A stretch of DNA of 64,000 bases, taken from Lepidodermella squamata. Taxonomy: Eukaryota > Gastrotricha. Positions 22,636 to 35,209 of the stretch are shown here, piece by piece; within the stretch, counting starts at the first letter, position 1; each line of letters starts with the position of its first letter. Where the stretch lies: NCBI GenBank assembly GCA_047495785.1, contig JBLDXI010000029.1, positions 3,224,001 through 3,288,000 on the forward strand. Reading direction: 5' to 3'. Made by a program: the position numbers and the translations under genes. The notes beneath the pieces are model-generated. The model worked only from the letters and a program-made list of their open reading frames with translations, was not told the DNA's origin and made no database searches.

Positions 22636-25626
22636 TTATAAAGCAACGCTTGGGTAAATATTGAACATGACTATAGGTGTTATGACAATACATAGAATGT
22701 ATAAAATGGCGCCGAGTCTTTCAATAACACGGGCTACAAATCGCCACTGCTCCTCGCGGAACTCGAGTTCCGCCTCGCGGTACGCCGAATTTCCGCCAAA
22801 AATGACGTCATCGATCGAACTTTTCGATTTTCTCCCCATAGAATTCGGCCCATAATCGTGGATTCCAATGATAATTGAAGATATACCGAATTTGTACGTA
22901 GAATTGTCTTTCGGAATTTTCGAACCGAGCCCAATGGCGTGGCCAATGAAGCGGAACGTGTTGTAGGCGCATGGCGAAATTTGAACTTTACTGCCGCCGT
23001 TGTCTTCTACCATACTTAATGCGTATAATGCGCCGCCCTCGATTAGCTAAAATTAAAAGATTAATTTAGAAATCGATATCAGACGTGTTTTTTTGAGACG
23101 GAAACCATTGAGAGGGCAATATAGGCCATTTGAAGATCGATGTAGATTAACAGAAGAGGAATGTTGTCACTTGATCTGATGGGGAGAAAAAAATCGCAAT
23201 TTTGAGTCACGCAAATTCCGAGCCGCGTTACAGATTTTTTCGACCTAATACCTTGGCATATCGGCGACGACCATGCGTTGAAACACGGAATAGGCCAATA
23301 GGCATGTGAAGGAAATTTCGACTTTTTCAATATGGCCGACTGGAACGCCGAAGTTAGCCATGTGGGCGATTGAAATTAAAACGCTTGGAATGATCACATT
23401 GAGCCTAGTTGAAAAAAAATCAATTTTCAAATTCAAAAATTCAAAAATTTGAAAGTTATTCAACAATTTTTTTTATTCTAATATATTATTTGTTAATTTT
23501 TCAGTTTTTTTATTAATCATGAATTTTTCAATTTTGTTGAAATTTTGAAATTTTACTTGAATTTTGGAATGTTTTCGAAATGCCCAATAATTCTTGAAAT
23601 TTTTCAAATTTTCCTGAAATTTGAAAACTTCAATTATTAAACGGCATAAAAACTCACATGTAATATTGGATTTTTCGTTTGATTTTGAAGTGGAATTCAA
23701 GGTGGTCGAAGGATACGCTTGGGTCGGCGTACGACACGTCAATTTTGGATTGGGACAATGAGACGAGTTGCCACTGTTCATTTTCCTTGAAATATGTTCT
23801 CGAAATATTCCCGACAAAATTTAGCGACATGTATTGCCGAGCATAGCGCCAACTGGAATAAGAAAAAATTAAAAAAAAAAACAATTTTTCAGTATTTATT
23901 CACCTTTCCAGCTCCAACGAGCATGTCTGGAAAAATGTGCATTTTTTAAAATTATGAACATTTAAAAAAAATTGTTTTACCTGTGTATCGAATGGGAAAA
24001 GAGCTAGGTTATATTCGCAATAAATTTCAATGGTACCACCTGGGCTGAAAATGGAGTAGCCATTTGAGTAGACGCGAACTTTCTCGTCATCGCGGCCCAT
24101 CAAAGTGTAACGGCCTTCTGAATTCATCTAAAACAAAGTTGACAAAAAATCAATTAAAAATGGAACGGTGGCAGGCGAATGACGCAAATAAAAGCTGCAA
24201 AATAATGGAAATTTTCGATAAAGTCCCAACGGTATATAGAAACGCCAACTGCTATTTGTGAGTTTTCATTCGATAATTAGAGGTTGATTTGTCTGGGAAT
24301 GAAAAAAATACCTGAGCGAGATCTGGAAGCCAGACAATAGTCGATGGAACGACTGGGAAAGTTTTACCAAAATTAAATTCCAAGAAAATGAAAAGTGCAG
24401 ATATTACCGACGTAGTCGATGCAACTCAGAGGGAAGTCTTCTCGCCAAGCTCTTAGTTCATCCACCCATCGCTGAAAAAAATGGAAATTAAAAATTAAAA
24501 TCAAATGTAAAATATGTAAAATTATTTTGTTCAAATTTTTAAGTGATGTAATTAAATTACTAGATTTCATGTATTTAAAAATTTTAAAAAATGTGGATGA
24601 AGTCCAAAATAAATCCGAGAGTCAAATTATAGGCTCCATCATTCAAGCAATCAGTGATTGATTTTGAGTATCGGAAAAATCACTGAATTGTATAATCGAT
24701 ACTTGAAATCGATATGGAATCTGAAGGCAGGATAATAACGCGTATACTTTCCGCTGATAGCAAATAATACGAAGATTTACTACTCCAACCCATTGGTTCT
24801 AATTTAATTTGATTTTGCCAATAAATCCTATCGGTTTTATAAATCAATCACTTCAAATCGAATTCCGATAATTCATTGTTTAAATAAAAAAATTGAATTA
24901 CATATTATAGTCTAAACAAAAACTATGCGTGCTCTTCAGATCCGCAGAGAAATTTGGTCCGATCTAGTAAATTACCGAAAATTATCGCATGTGTTGCCAT
25001 CGGGTTTTCCCGGGTTATTTCGGTAATTTTCCCACGTTTTCGGTAAAAATACGACAGGATGATGGGATCCTCACAGCTTTTTCAATTTCGAACTTCGGGA
25101 CGCCCAGTATTCAGGATTCCACGAGGCTGTGGTTTCAGTTGAGGTTTGCAATCCCATTCGGTATCAGGAAGCTTCGAAAGCTTCATTTTCGAGAATATCT
25201 CCCTTCATTGTAACGAGGGACTTGGAACCTTATTTTTGGGTAAAATTCCAGAGCTGAAGCTTCAAATTCAGTACTTCAACCCCAAAAAGGTTATGTATCA
25301 GAACAATTTTAGGGATTAAAATGGCTAACCACACTGAGGTATCCGGAAATTCTCATAATTCGATACCGCTCGATAACGTCGTTGATCTGCGAAAATCCGA
25401 ACGTTAAAAACACCTCGACGGTATCATTGCCGTTCAATTTCGGCCGTTGCCAATTGCCGTATGGGTCGAAATATTTCCGCGATATTTGCTGCTCGGATGC
25501 CCTAACCGAATCATTGTAGGGCATTGAACACCCTGGCGCGGGTGAAGAGGGTGGCCCAAATGGCTGTTGCCCGATCGTCATTCCAAAAAATGTCCAAAAA
25601 ACGAGAACATGAAGTAGTGGTAACAT
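22636..25626 (-). CDS. Cys-loop ligand-gated ion channel subunit, gene D
   Basis: Paralog of gene C, 466 residues in nine exons: 25626-25330, 24471-24408, 24352-24312, 24127-23981, 23926-23904 (23 nt), 23852-23658, 23404-23252, 23175-23106 and 23046-22636. All phases join. The signal peptide begins MLPLLHVLVFWTFFGMTIG and is followed by QQPFGPP, a motif also in gene C. The cys-loop is CEYNLALFPFDTQTC. M1 is NVIIPSVLISIAHMANF, M2 is preceded by EKVEIS, and M4 is LYILCIVITPIVMFNIYP. It lacks a vicinal Cys pair and has a shorter M3-M4 loop than gene C. Exon 1 fuses what are two exons in gene C (the 53-nt intron after QINDV is absent here). Intron 1 is 858 nt. Likely cation-selective; ligand unknown. 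Confidence 0.9.
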
Positions 25627-28228
25627 TTCGATAAAATTAGGACCTATAACCATAAATCTAGATAAAAATAACAGGTATAATGCCTCGCGGGGCGAATAAT
25701 CCAAGTTTTTTGCGATAGTAGCGATGCACCTTGGGATTTCTAGCAATTCGAGTCATGCGATGTAATAAGATTGTTGCTAAGATGCCGCCCGGACGTCTCA
25801 GCCCCAGGTGGCGGCAAATACGCAGTTGAAATGTTTATTTTAAACATGCACTGGAGTCGATAATAAATAAAAATGAATAATTTCAGGTTGAATTGAATAT
25901 TTTTTCAAATTTTTTTATGAAGATTAGCGTTGATTGAATATAATTTTTTACAGGTGATTCCGGAACAATTTTTTCGCCTCGATGCTTAATTATTAGTCTA
26001 TAATATTATTCACTATATAATAACAGGTGTGAAAATATGAAATCAATTTAGTATCGATCGATTGCCGGTATAGAAAACGCATTCATTACAATTTCTGTTG
26101 ACGGGAAATAGAATTTATATAATATACATAAGTATGCTACTTAAGTACTTATATAATCGTAATAATTCAAAATTACCTTGAGTGAATTTCCGATAGATTT
26201 GTTGTTTTTTCCTTTCTCGGTAGGTGTGCCTAATTAACCTCTTTAATGTTGCGTTCCAGTTCTAGAATACCTACGAATGTGATTTTTCAATATGCGTGCG
26301 GCCACGATTTGACCGATTATTGTTAATGTAGCGATTTTCAATACGTTATTTTTATGTGAGAAACCCAAAAATCACAATTTAATGTGATCAATCATCACCC
26401 GAATCGAAGAAATCAATCGCTGATAATCGATAATCGATACTCGATATCACGTGTACAATTTCAAGACGGGTCGGGGGTAACAGAGACTTAAAAGTAATTG
26501 AAACTTGAAAGTATCGACTCAAAATGAGGGAAAAATTGCTAACGAACGGTTTAGTATGGGTTTCCAAGGCGATGGGTTCTGAGGCTATGGCATATAGCGA
26601 AGTAGGACCGCGGAACTAGTAGAGATAATAACAAACATCGACATTAGGGTCCCCCCTTTGGTCTTTGACTGAGCTCACAGCCAACCCTACGGACCGATGG
26701 AACTGGCCTCTACTTTGCAACCTATGAGTTGCAAAGGTTTTAATTTGGAAAAATAAAAGATCCAACCTAAATTCAGCTTCTCGCAATTTTTAAATCAAAC
26801 GGTCATTTTACGATTTTCGTTTTGATGTTCACTCGGTTTTTTCGATTTTTTATCGAATCTTCGCGATAAACGTCGAGAACGTTCTCTATGTGCTGGAGCT
26901 ATTTGAACTATCGGCTCGTCAAATCAACTTTACTCGATGAGTTAACCTCGGCTCGTCGCCGATCTGATCAATCGATTTTCAAGCTCAATCGTGTTGTCGA
27001 TCGGGTTCCAAGAAGACAGTGCCTTTGAACCAGTTCGAGCCAGTAACTAAGGCTGATGGAATACATGGCACGACATCCGTTATGGTAATTTCCAGGAAGA
27101 AAGCTGCCGGGATTTTGCGATTGTCTCAGAGGAGCTCTGTGTTTGAGGTGAGGCTGAGGGCTGCTCGATCCTCGAGCCGTGCCAGTTTTAGCACGAGCTG
27201 ATTTGAATAATGAAGCTATTTAGCGATGCTCGGGTATCTTCGTTTTCATATTGAAATAGACAACTGTCCAATGTTGCTTAAAACTTGAAACCACAGTGCA
27301 TTGCAAATAAACCAAATTCGGGTCTTTCATGGTTAATGCAGATTCGGTCGTTCCAATTAGGAGTCCAACTTTACGAGTTACATCCACTTCAAACTTTCAT
27401 TAAGTGTCAACGGCCTTTCAAACAATGATTTTCAAGATGTTATCCTGCTTTTGATCCACCACGCATTGAGTTAGAAGAAATTCTATATCTTGAAATAATT
27501 AGCAGCATAAGACATGGCTGTATTCTTAGTGAATCACTTCGACAAAATTAGCCCACTCTGACGCACTCAAGGCGAACATTTAATCAAATAGCAAGTAGGT
27601 GTTTTAGGTGTAATGATCAAAATGCCTGGTGAGTGTTTGTTGGGGCCCGAGTCCGAATTCTGCTTGTACGCGTTCGGGCAGGCCCGTATGCGACCGGGCA
27701 GCAGCACTTTACGAATCAGGCTAGGCCCCAACCTGATCACTTGGGAATTTTATCCGACAAGCTATTACGACCGACTTAGGTCAATCGATTGCCTTGCCTT
27801 GTTAAATCAAATCTTTCCCTCTGTTCGCGATATTTCCTCTGTGAAGTCGACGTTTACATCGAGATTTAGATCATTGCAACATGAATAAGGATTGTATTTA
27901 ATCCGCTACTGAGATACTTCTTTTATATCCATATTATTTCACGCGTGTCATCGCGGTTGGAAGCGTTGAACAAATTAACCAGCAGACATTATCGTGCTAA
28001 TTAGCCCATGCAAGTAATTTCTAAGACACGCGCAATGCGCATTATTAATAAAAGTACAAAGAAAGATCACCTGTCGTGCATGCGACACATTTGGCATGGC
28101 TTCAATTAAAGCAGGAACATGTTGCGCGGCTTTGTTGTTCGATTTACAGGCCTATAAAAGTTCTCAAAATCGGCTATAACAACTATCTATTTTTCCATAG
28201 ATAGTCAAACTTTTTGAAGCTTCAAATC
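25627..28228. other. Intergenic between channel and class C receptor genes
   Basis: A divergent 2.6-kb spacer. It holds a dispersed-repeat copy at 26640-26704. The plus-strand 91-codon frame at 27613-27888 has a segment SYYDRLRSIDCLALLNQ that weakly recalls the end of LINE polyproteins and is probably a relic. No promoter motif stands out. Confidence 0.5.
26640..26704 (+). repeat. Dispersed repeat, GGTCTTTGACTGAG family, copy 2
   Basis: Reads GACATTAGGGTCC, then TTTGGTCTTTGACTGAGCTC and ACGGACCGATGGAACT, matching 282-345 in reverse and 38791-38848. Confidence 0.6.
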
Positions 28229-31200
28229 ATGCTTTATCGGTACATTTTAATGGCTGTGATAAGCTTTTCATTTGTTAAAGCTGATACTCTCAAAATCTTA
28301 CTACCTGTCCTACTTCCAATGACAGGCGACGATTCTCGAAACGGTGAAGGATGCCGAGCTGGCGTTGATGTAGCTATTGATGCTTTTAACGCTGGACGCG
28401 CGAGAGGCTACAACGTCGAGCCGATCTACTTGGACGAGGCAGGCGGTGCACTGCAGGCTGCGAAGCGACTAGCGGAATTCACAAGGCGCGGCCTAGGCCC
28501 ATCGGAACAGCTCGCACCAGTTGTTGTCGGGCCCTACTTTACCGGTGGATGCAAGGCAGTGGCGACGTTCGTGCACCACCTTAATATGGTTCAGGTAATA
28601 CAACATGTGTTTCTTTGAGGATTCAAGGGGTCAATTAACCGAACAACGACCAGACCCAGGATGTCTAAACTTGATACGCCTTTTTGCTTAAGGCATCAGG
28701 AATTTAGGGGAGTTTGATACTATGAAGTGATGGTGATGGCTATAGCACCTAAACTCAGTGTGCGAAGTATGATCCGGGAGCTGGGAGTGCTTTCGCGACA
28801 CCCCAGCACCCCTGTACTTCGCAAGGGGCAAGGGGCTCGTTCTTGTAACATGAAAAAGCAGCCACCTTGAAGGGGAGTTTGGGTGACTTTGGTCTTACTG
28901 GATCCACCTCTTGGAAGTTTCTAACCCTCAAGTTTCTGTTAAGTTCCTATGAGCCTAACTAGGTAGCGCAGTGCCGTTCTATGGGGGAAAAATTCCAAAC
29001 TTTCAGTATATAGCCTCCAAAAATCTTCGATCACCCTGGCAGAGGATGAGCATTGCTGTCACACCAAGCAACCATGCAACCTGGTCACATGACTTTGGGC
29101 AATTAGGATCTCCACAAATTAACCACAAGATAACAAAGATCAACATTACAAACGTCTAGGACTTCCGGATACGTTCATTGTGCCGTGGTAATAGGGGGTA
29201 GGGGGTATCGTACCCCCCCCCCCCTCCCTTCTAGTCTGCATGGCGAAGGTGGAAAACCGCAAAAAAACCCTGAAGGACCTTTCGGTCCGAGAATTTGGGG
29301 GTCTAGTTCAAGGGTCTTAGTACTTCGCCTTTAAGTTTCGAAGGATTCATTGTTTCACCCCTATAAACATGACCTTATTTTGCTGATTTTTTTTCTAAAG
29401 GTTGCCATGAGTTGTGGCGCCCCTGCTATGACAGCACAGCGACGTCTGCTGCCAAATTTCTACCGCATTCGTTCCGCTGGCGATATCTCCGTCTTCGCCA
29501 CGCTCCATCTCGTCAAAAATATCGGCAAGTGGCAACGAATCGCGATTCTGACATGGGCTGGCAACGTCTACAACTACCAAATCGCCTCGATTCTACAACA
29601 AGAATCACTGAAGCAAAACATTTCAGTGCCATTTTTCGAAATTGTCGCCGATGTGGATGAAGAAATCATGAGTCATCTTAAAAAATCCGACCTCAGAATT
29701 ATTGCCTACCCAGTCGCCGAAAATTCGATGATCAACAAGTTTCTTTGTCTTACCTATAAAATGGGCATGACCGGATCGCGGTACCTTTTCATACTGTCTT
29801 ACGTTGGCTATGCTGACCCAGACAGCTTGCCGTTGAACATTTCAGACGGTTGTACGAGGGATGTGATAAAAACTCAGTATTTGATCTCGAAATGGACCGG
29901 CGGCCAGTTGGAGGCCGATAATGCGACGAGAGTTTCAGAACTCGGCTACAATTTAACAACTTTCGATGATCTTTACATCCGCAAAATCGGCTTATCAAAA
30001 CAGGTATGTGTTGTCTGATGACATTTTTCAAGCAGCAAAATTTGCGAAAATTTCAAGAATTTCAATTTCAAATTCAAATTCAAATTCAAACTTGAAAATG
30101 GGAAATTGCGAATTTAGCCTGCGAATTTATCCCTCGATCTTGCTCATTTCCGTGACTAGTCCGAAGTTTTCTTATACTCTTTCCCATTTATAGAAACCCG
30201 CCGATCATATAAAACGCGTGCTATGTCACGATGCTGCACTGAAAGGCCTGTTAATCCTGGACGATACTCAGAAATCGCTGTTACGCCTCAACATGAGCCT
30301 CCAAAGCTACGCAACACAGCCTCGACAAATCGCTGCAATAGCTAACCAATCTGCTGCTAAGGTTGCTTACACTGGACTGAGAGCTGGCTGGTTGCAATAT
30401 TCCAGCCGCCTCGAGCTCGATAAGGACCCCCAGGTCGTTGTACAGTGGACGCCGCAATACGGCCCGAAAGTCGAATACAAAACAGTTTTGAAGCCGGGCG
30501 ATAAGAAGGATCCTTACTCCTACAGCGCTTACAATTTCGAAATTATCGACCCTGTTAGTTGGAACACGAAAAACGGCGAACCTCCGCTGCAGAATCGAAT
30601 AATACTGAAGATTACTGAGGACATTCCTCTAACCTTCCTATACTCAATGTAAAGTTTAGCAATCGTATCTTTACTAGTCCAAATCATTCTATCAATATAC
30701 TTAAGGAAATTTTCCCTCATAGTTATAACTGGTCTCTTGTTGAATGCGTCCTGTATCGCGTTTTCTGTCCCAACATCGATTTCACCATCTGTGGTATGCG
30801 TTATTCGCCCTGTTTTCATTGTGCTATCATTCGCAATACTTCACATTGTCATCATATCTCAGCTTATCAATCTTAAAGGCTCTCAAGGTAGTAGAGCGAT
30901 TTACAAAGCTCATGCCGCGACAACAACGTTCCACACAATCGACAATAGGCAGCCGTCTCCTAGAGGCGATAACGTTTTTCTAGAATTACCGCCAACGGTT
31001 TCGATAAAATCAGCTAAGAAATGCAATAGATATATTGTTATGATACCTGTCCTTCTTGATGTTGCAATTCTAATCATTTGGCTGTGTGCCGACCCGGTTA
31101 AATCTAACATTGCTACATCCTCGCTGCCTGTTTATGATCTAATTTCGGACACACTTCAATTTAGCGAAACTGTTGTTTGCTCGTCTAATAATTATACGGC

Positions 31201-31468
31201 ATGGCTATTGACTCTGGCGCTTAGCAACGCCTTGAAGTTGATCTTCGAAGGCGTGTTGGTCTTTTTGATTGGCACATCAACGGCGATGAGGTCTCTGAGT
31301 GAGTTTCGAGCGGCGCGTGTTATTGTTGTTAATAGCGCATCACTGTTTTTCGGATCGTTGCTCCTCATTGTAGCGCTGCAAACTGCGACAGGCCAGCTCG
31401 AGGCGCTAGCCATTGCGACGTTTCTACTGTCAGGCGTTTTAACATGTGTTTTTGCTCATTTCCGGTAG
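28229..31468 (+). CDS. GABA-B-like class C GPCR with an in-frame TAA before TM1
   Basis: Metabotropic receptor with a Venus-flytrap ectodomain and 7TM end. Exons are 28229-28594, 29401-30003 and 30194-31468, phase 0. The signal peptide (MLYRYILMAVISFSFVKA) precedes LPVLLPMTGDD...GCRAGVDVAIDAFNAG, then GPYFTGGCKAVATF, MSCGAPAMTAQRRLLPNFYRI and WQRIAILT, the order seen in ligand-binding lobes of GABA-B receptors. The 7TM part has RYIVMIPVLLDVAILIIWLC, DPVKSN, SSNNYTAWLLTLALSNALK and FRAARVIVVNSASLFFGS. The frame carries one TAA at 30650-30652, immediately before hydrophobic SLAIVSLLVQIILSIYL (TM1). Either the gene makes a soluble ectodomain or is inactivated, or a 57-nt GT-AG intron (30649-30705) removes the stop but also most of TM1. 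A 7TM copy lies at 37546-37974. Confidence 0.78.
28595..29400 (+). other. Intron 1 of the class C receptor gene
   Basis: 806 nt from GTAATACAA to TTTTTTTCTAAAG. It contains a run of 13 C near 29213 and an AAGGGGCAAGGGGC stretch. The 62-codon frame at 28971-29159 is not in phase with the receptor and shows no family features. Confidence 0.6.
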
Positions 31469-31838
31469 TTCGATGTGTCAATGGTTTATCTGAAGTCTGA
31501 GGTTAAATATAAAATATAAATCAATTGAAAAATATGATTGTTATCGTATAGCGGCAACCTTGGCAGCTTCCTGTGTGGGGTGCTTATACTGTTAAAGGAC
31601 CCTTGGAGCCTAATTATTCATGCTGGATGTCAAATCTAACCTCACCAAAGTTTTTATTATTTAATGAAATCTCTTAGATAGATGATTGTAACGATTTTAG
31701 CTCATCATGACTTTGGTTAATTTCCTTCGGCTATGAATAATGAAACACTTCCTCGACGGCTGTGACAAAGAACAGCATGGTTCACAAATGCACCGCACAC
31801 GAAATTCTCAGGGTATATATAGCCGTCTCAGACAATCA
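31469..31838. other. Short convergent spacer
   Basis: Lies between the end of the class C receptor (plus) and the end of the Cys-rich gene (minus). AAATATAAATCAA near 31505 and AATGAAACAC near 31738 are AT-rich, but no clear feature can be assigned. Confidence 0.4.
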
Positions 31839-32871
31839 TCACACAAGTTGACAAGTCTCAAAGCCCGTAACGCCATATGCGATGCCGTCGGTATCAAACG
31901 CTAAACCATCCTGCACGATAAGCCCGCAACACTTTTGGTAGGTTTCAGCAACGAAAGTATTAGGCGGTGCTGTGGTCTAAACAAGAAAATAACTATTACA
32001 ATGAGCAAAAACATTTCAGTCCAAAATCTACCGGTCCAGAGGTGACAGCAACACCGTCCGGATAATATGCGGTGTAAGGGAAGCGAATACATTTTCCATT
32101 CCGGGTATTAGCACGGTTACCGTTTATTTTGTACGCCTTATCGGTGTCGACTGTACCGATGCAAGCCAATACAGGTGGAGAGCCAGGAACAATCTCGTAT
32201 ATCAGAGAATTAGTTCCTTGCGCTGCTGTGCAACATTCAGCGAAAGAGCTGAAAGTTTTCTTCGGAGCCGTCGATGCCTGATGAAAGGAAACCGTCTGTT
32301 AAATTTCAGTTGAATCAGTTAATTCTTACAGTTGTTCCTGTTAAAAGAACAGAATCACATGCTCCAGCATTCGCTGTGCAGAATGGCACATTCGGCTTTG
32401 TGATTGTTGCATCACCGCCTTGCGTCGTGGTTATCAAACACAGCTTGTAGGTGAGCTGATGGTGAATGAAAATTCACGGGCGATTAACGTTTCAGAAAAT
32501 GGCTATGAATTCAAGCTTACAGGGCTCGCGCAGGTTTGTCCTGACGGGCATTGAGTTGCTGACGTTGCGATGCAATTATTCGACGATTTATCGCAAACAT
32601 TGGCGGCAGGCGTGCAGGTTTGGCCGCTCGGGCACAAAGATGAAGCAGCTTTTGTCACACAGCTGTTCGCCGTTGTATCGCATACAACACAGGTAGATCC
32701 AGGGCTACAGGCGTTGGCTGTAGCATAACAGGCCTGGCCATTAGGGCAGGTTCCGGGATATTCCGTGACTGTTGCTGACCTCGGGCAAGACGTTGTCGAG
32801 GCAGGGCACGCAGTGACAGTGGCACAGACGGTGGCCAGTAGAGCAAAGGCTAAAGTTTCAAGTTTTGACAT
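31839..32871 (-). CDS. Secreted Cys-rich protein, family member K
   Basis: Predicted secreted protein of 286 residues. Exons are 32871-32521, 32455-32330, 32277-32032 and 31976-31839, all phase 0. The signal peptide (MSKLETLAFALLATVCATVTA) is followed by about 95 residues of repeated Cys units: CPNGQAC, CSPGSTC, CPSGQTC (twice). Exon 2 has FCTANAGAC, exon 3 has FAECCTAAQG and KCIRFPYTA, and exon 4 has YQKCCGLI and ends ETCQLV. The exon plan, the Cys-Cys doublets and the C-x(n)-RFP motif match the array at 43-62 kb, so this is the outlying and most diverged member. The head is longer than in the others and lacks the poly-Thr run. I recognise no named domain. Role unknown; possibly cuticle, mucus or defence by composition only. 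Confidence 0.82.
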
Positions 32872-33399
32872 AATTCTCAAGTAATTACGTCGTAAGCAGC
32901 TTCATCCCGTTAAAATTATCTGTTTTTTTTCCTCCAAGAATGGCCGACGAAATTCTGCCAGGGCATGCTCCCGTTCTGGTGCCGTATATTGTTGCGCACG
33001 GCCGCTGCACCTGGCCGCATTCTGAGGTTGGCGTCGAGAAAACTTGGTGGAAAAGTACGCATCATAATATATAGGAGTCGTATATGCTGCAAAATGATCT
33101 TCAACTGCGCGCGGCGGCATCTATCTAGTGCTAATGTGTTGATGTTATTATATCAAAAACAACACCAGCGGCATTGATACGACGAATATGTATAACATCG
33201 CGTTGCCAGAACTAGCAATGGCTTGGATATCTATTTAACGTATCAGAAGTGGTCGGCCTGACGATCGTAATACATGCTGTGAGCGGCCAAGCTAAGGAAA
33301 GAAACTTAACAACTGGGGCTGCAAAATTAAGACGAACGCGAGTTTTACTAATGGCACTGCTATTGCGATATCTGATCTATATCTGATTTTCTAGAGTTT
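32872..33399. other. 5' flank of member K and spacer
   Basis: No exon is supported. The TATAAAAG box that precedes other family members was not found at the corresponding distance (about 70 nt) upstream of 32871. The small frames at 32902-33177 overlap on both strands and look random. Confidence 0.45.
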
Positions 33400-34644
33400 T
33401 GTATTCATTGACGCTATCGCGTTCCAGCCATCATAGCAGCCTGGTCCGGCCGACGATTTCCAATGCGATATATGCGGCGGAAAATTCAAGAACAACCACG
33501 GTCTCGGAACAAGCAACGAGGGAAGAAGGCACAATGGTGCTTGTTAGAGACGTGATTTACGACGTCGATTTCGACGAAATCTACGTCGATATCACACCGC
33601 AAACCGATGAACAACCCATAGAGATGATAGTTTTGAGGTGGAGGAAACTGGCCAGCCTACCCCTCATGCCTTCGAACGGCTGGAGGTAAAACGACATCTC
33701 CGAGTTGACCGCAGACAGCCTAATTGGTTTGGTTTCTCTAAACTCGACGAGCCTGATTCCGACGTCTATCTCAACAAGCGGGATAACGCCACCGAGGTGG
33801 AGCATGCAGCTATTTCGGCCGAAAACAATGATCCCGTCACCTACGAGCAAGCCATGGCAAGTCCTGATCGTCTTCAATGGCAAAGAGCTGTCGAGGAGGA
33901 AATGAGAGCGCTAAGACGAAACAATACCTTTGCGGTAGTGCCACGTCCGAAAGACAAGAAGGTCCTCGGTAGTCGTTTGTATTCAAACGTAAACGTGACC
34001 GAAACGGCCAGGTAGTCACCTGGAAAGCGTGTTTTGTATGTCAAGGTAACAGACAGCGCCCCGGAGTCCCCGGAATCTCCTACGACATCGACCATGTGTA
34101 TGCTGCTGTTGCGAAAACTACGACCGTCCGACTGGTACTAGCCATCGCAGCTATAAATTCCTGGCCCGTGTACCAACTCGACGTGTGTTCGGCTTACCTT
34201 CAGTCTTCGCCGATCCAGGAGGAGCTTTACGCCGAGGCTCCTCCGCACATGAGAAAAAAGGGTGAAAACTCGATTTGCCTAAAATTGTTCAAGGCGCTCT
34301 ACGGCTGCAAACAGGGCGCCGTTGCATGGCAATCTACGGTTCACCAGTTCATGACCAGCACCGGTTGGTTGCAAAGTTCGGCTGATCCTTGCCTCTATTA
34401 CCGACGTGATGGAGACAAGATAGCTCTCGAACGCCGAGCCGCAGTCGCCAGCAACACGAAAGCGATGATCAACAACACCACGACAGCGGCTTTTTCCCCC
34501 TTGGTCCATTCTTCCTTCGAGGTGGGCACCACGGCAGGGAGAAAACCATTGACGACCGGTTCTCGCGGTGGGATGGGGACAATGGTGTTAGCTAGAAAAA
34601 GAACGCTGATTCGGTTGACCGGTTTCCCTAACTCGGTGGCGTGA
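33400..34644 (+). mobile_element. Degraded Ty1/copia-type retrotransposon fragment
   Basis: The polyprotein region before and including the reverse transcriptase, broken by several frame changes. 33638-34015 has the linker typical of copia (YEQAMASPDRLQWQRAVEEE, then NNTFAVVPRPKDKKVLGSR). 34096-34450 has the RT core: VRLVLAIAAINSWPVYQLDV, CSAYLQSSPIQEELYAEAPP, KLFKALYGCKQGAVAW and DPCLYYRRDG. No LTRs, gag or integrase core were found. A 22-bp stretch at 33543-33564 is repeated in perfect inversion at 34775-34796, so a second inverted fragment may follow. Not functional. Confidence 0.8.
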
Positions 34645-35209
34645 TCCTAAAGGAGTTTTCTAGTAGCGCACAACTTATGCGGTCGAAGGATCGGCTATTT
34701 CGGACTTTAACCCCGTGATATATAAACTGAAATGAAGAAATAATAAAATTACTGTTTTTGGAGCACTTCAAACGCGTCGTAAATCACGTCTCTAACAGTG
34801 CTAGTCAGCTGAACCAGCCGGTGTAGCGTATTAATCGGCCCCCTCAGTAACTGTTCCCCTCCACAAACAAACATACAGTAGCCACAGGTGTTAATGGCCT
34901 ACCCAGGCGATAAGGCCCTTACCCCCAGAACGATCTATCCCCCTACATTCAGGTGAATGATGCAGGTGTAAAAGTTGACACGTTTGTACGAAAAACAATG
35001 AACAAATAAATGGGTGAATGCGCGCGTAATTTTGACGGTGTCACTTGATAAGCGCCGCACGACTTGTCGCGTTGAGGGTCGAAGGCGGCGGTAGGAGCGC
35101 GCGAATGATCAAAGCGTTACCTTTGCGTGACTCTAGACGGGAAAATCTTACACCGGTACCAAATTTCATTTAATTCAATACCTAACCATTTTATTCGTTT
35201 TTTAACTGG
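34645..35209. other. Non-coding spacer before the telomere-like array
   Basis: No gene. Includes a 22-bp inverted match to the copia fragment at 34775-34796. The rest shows nothing recognisable. Confidence 0.4.

Noticed and set aside
33400-34644. A functional retrotransposon or host gene from the copia region
   Set aside because: Several frame breaks, no LTRs, gag or integrase core.
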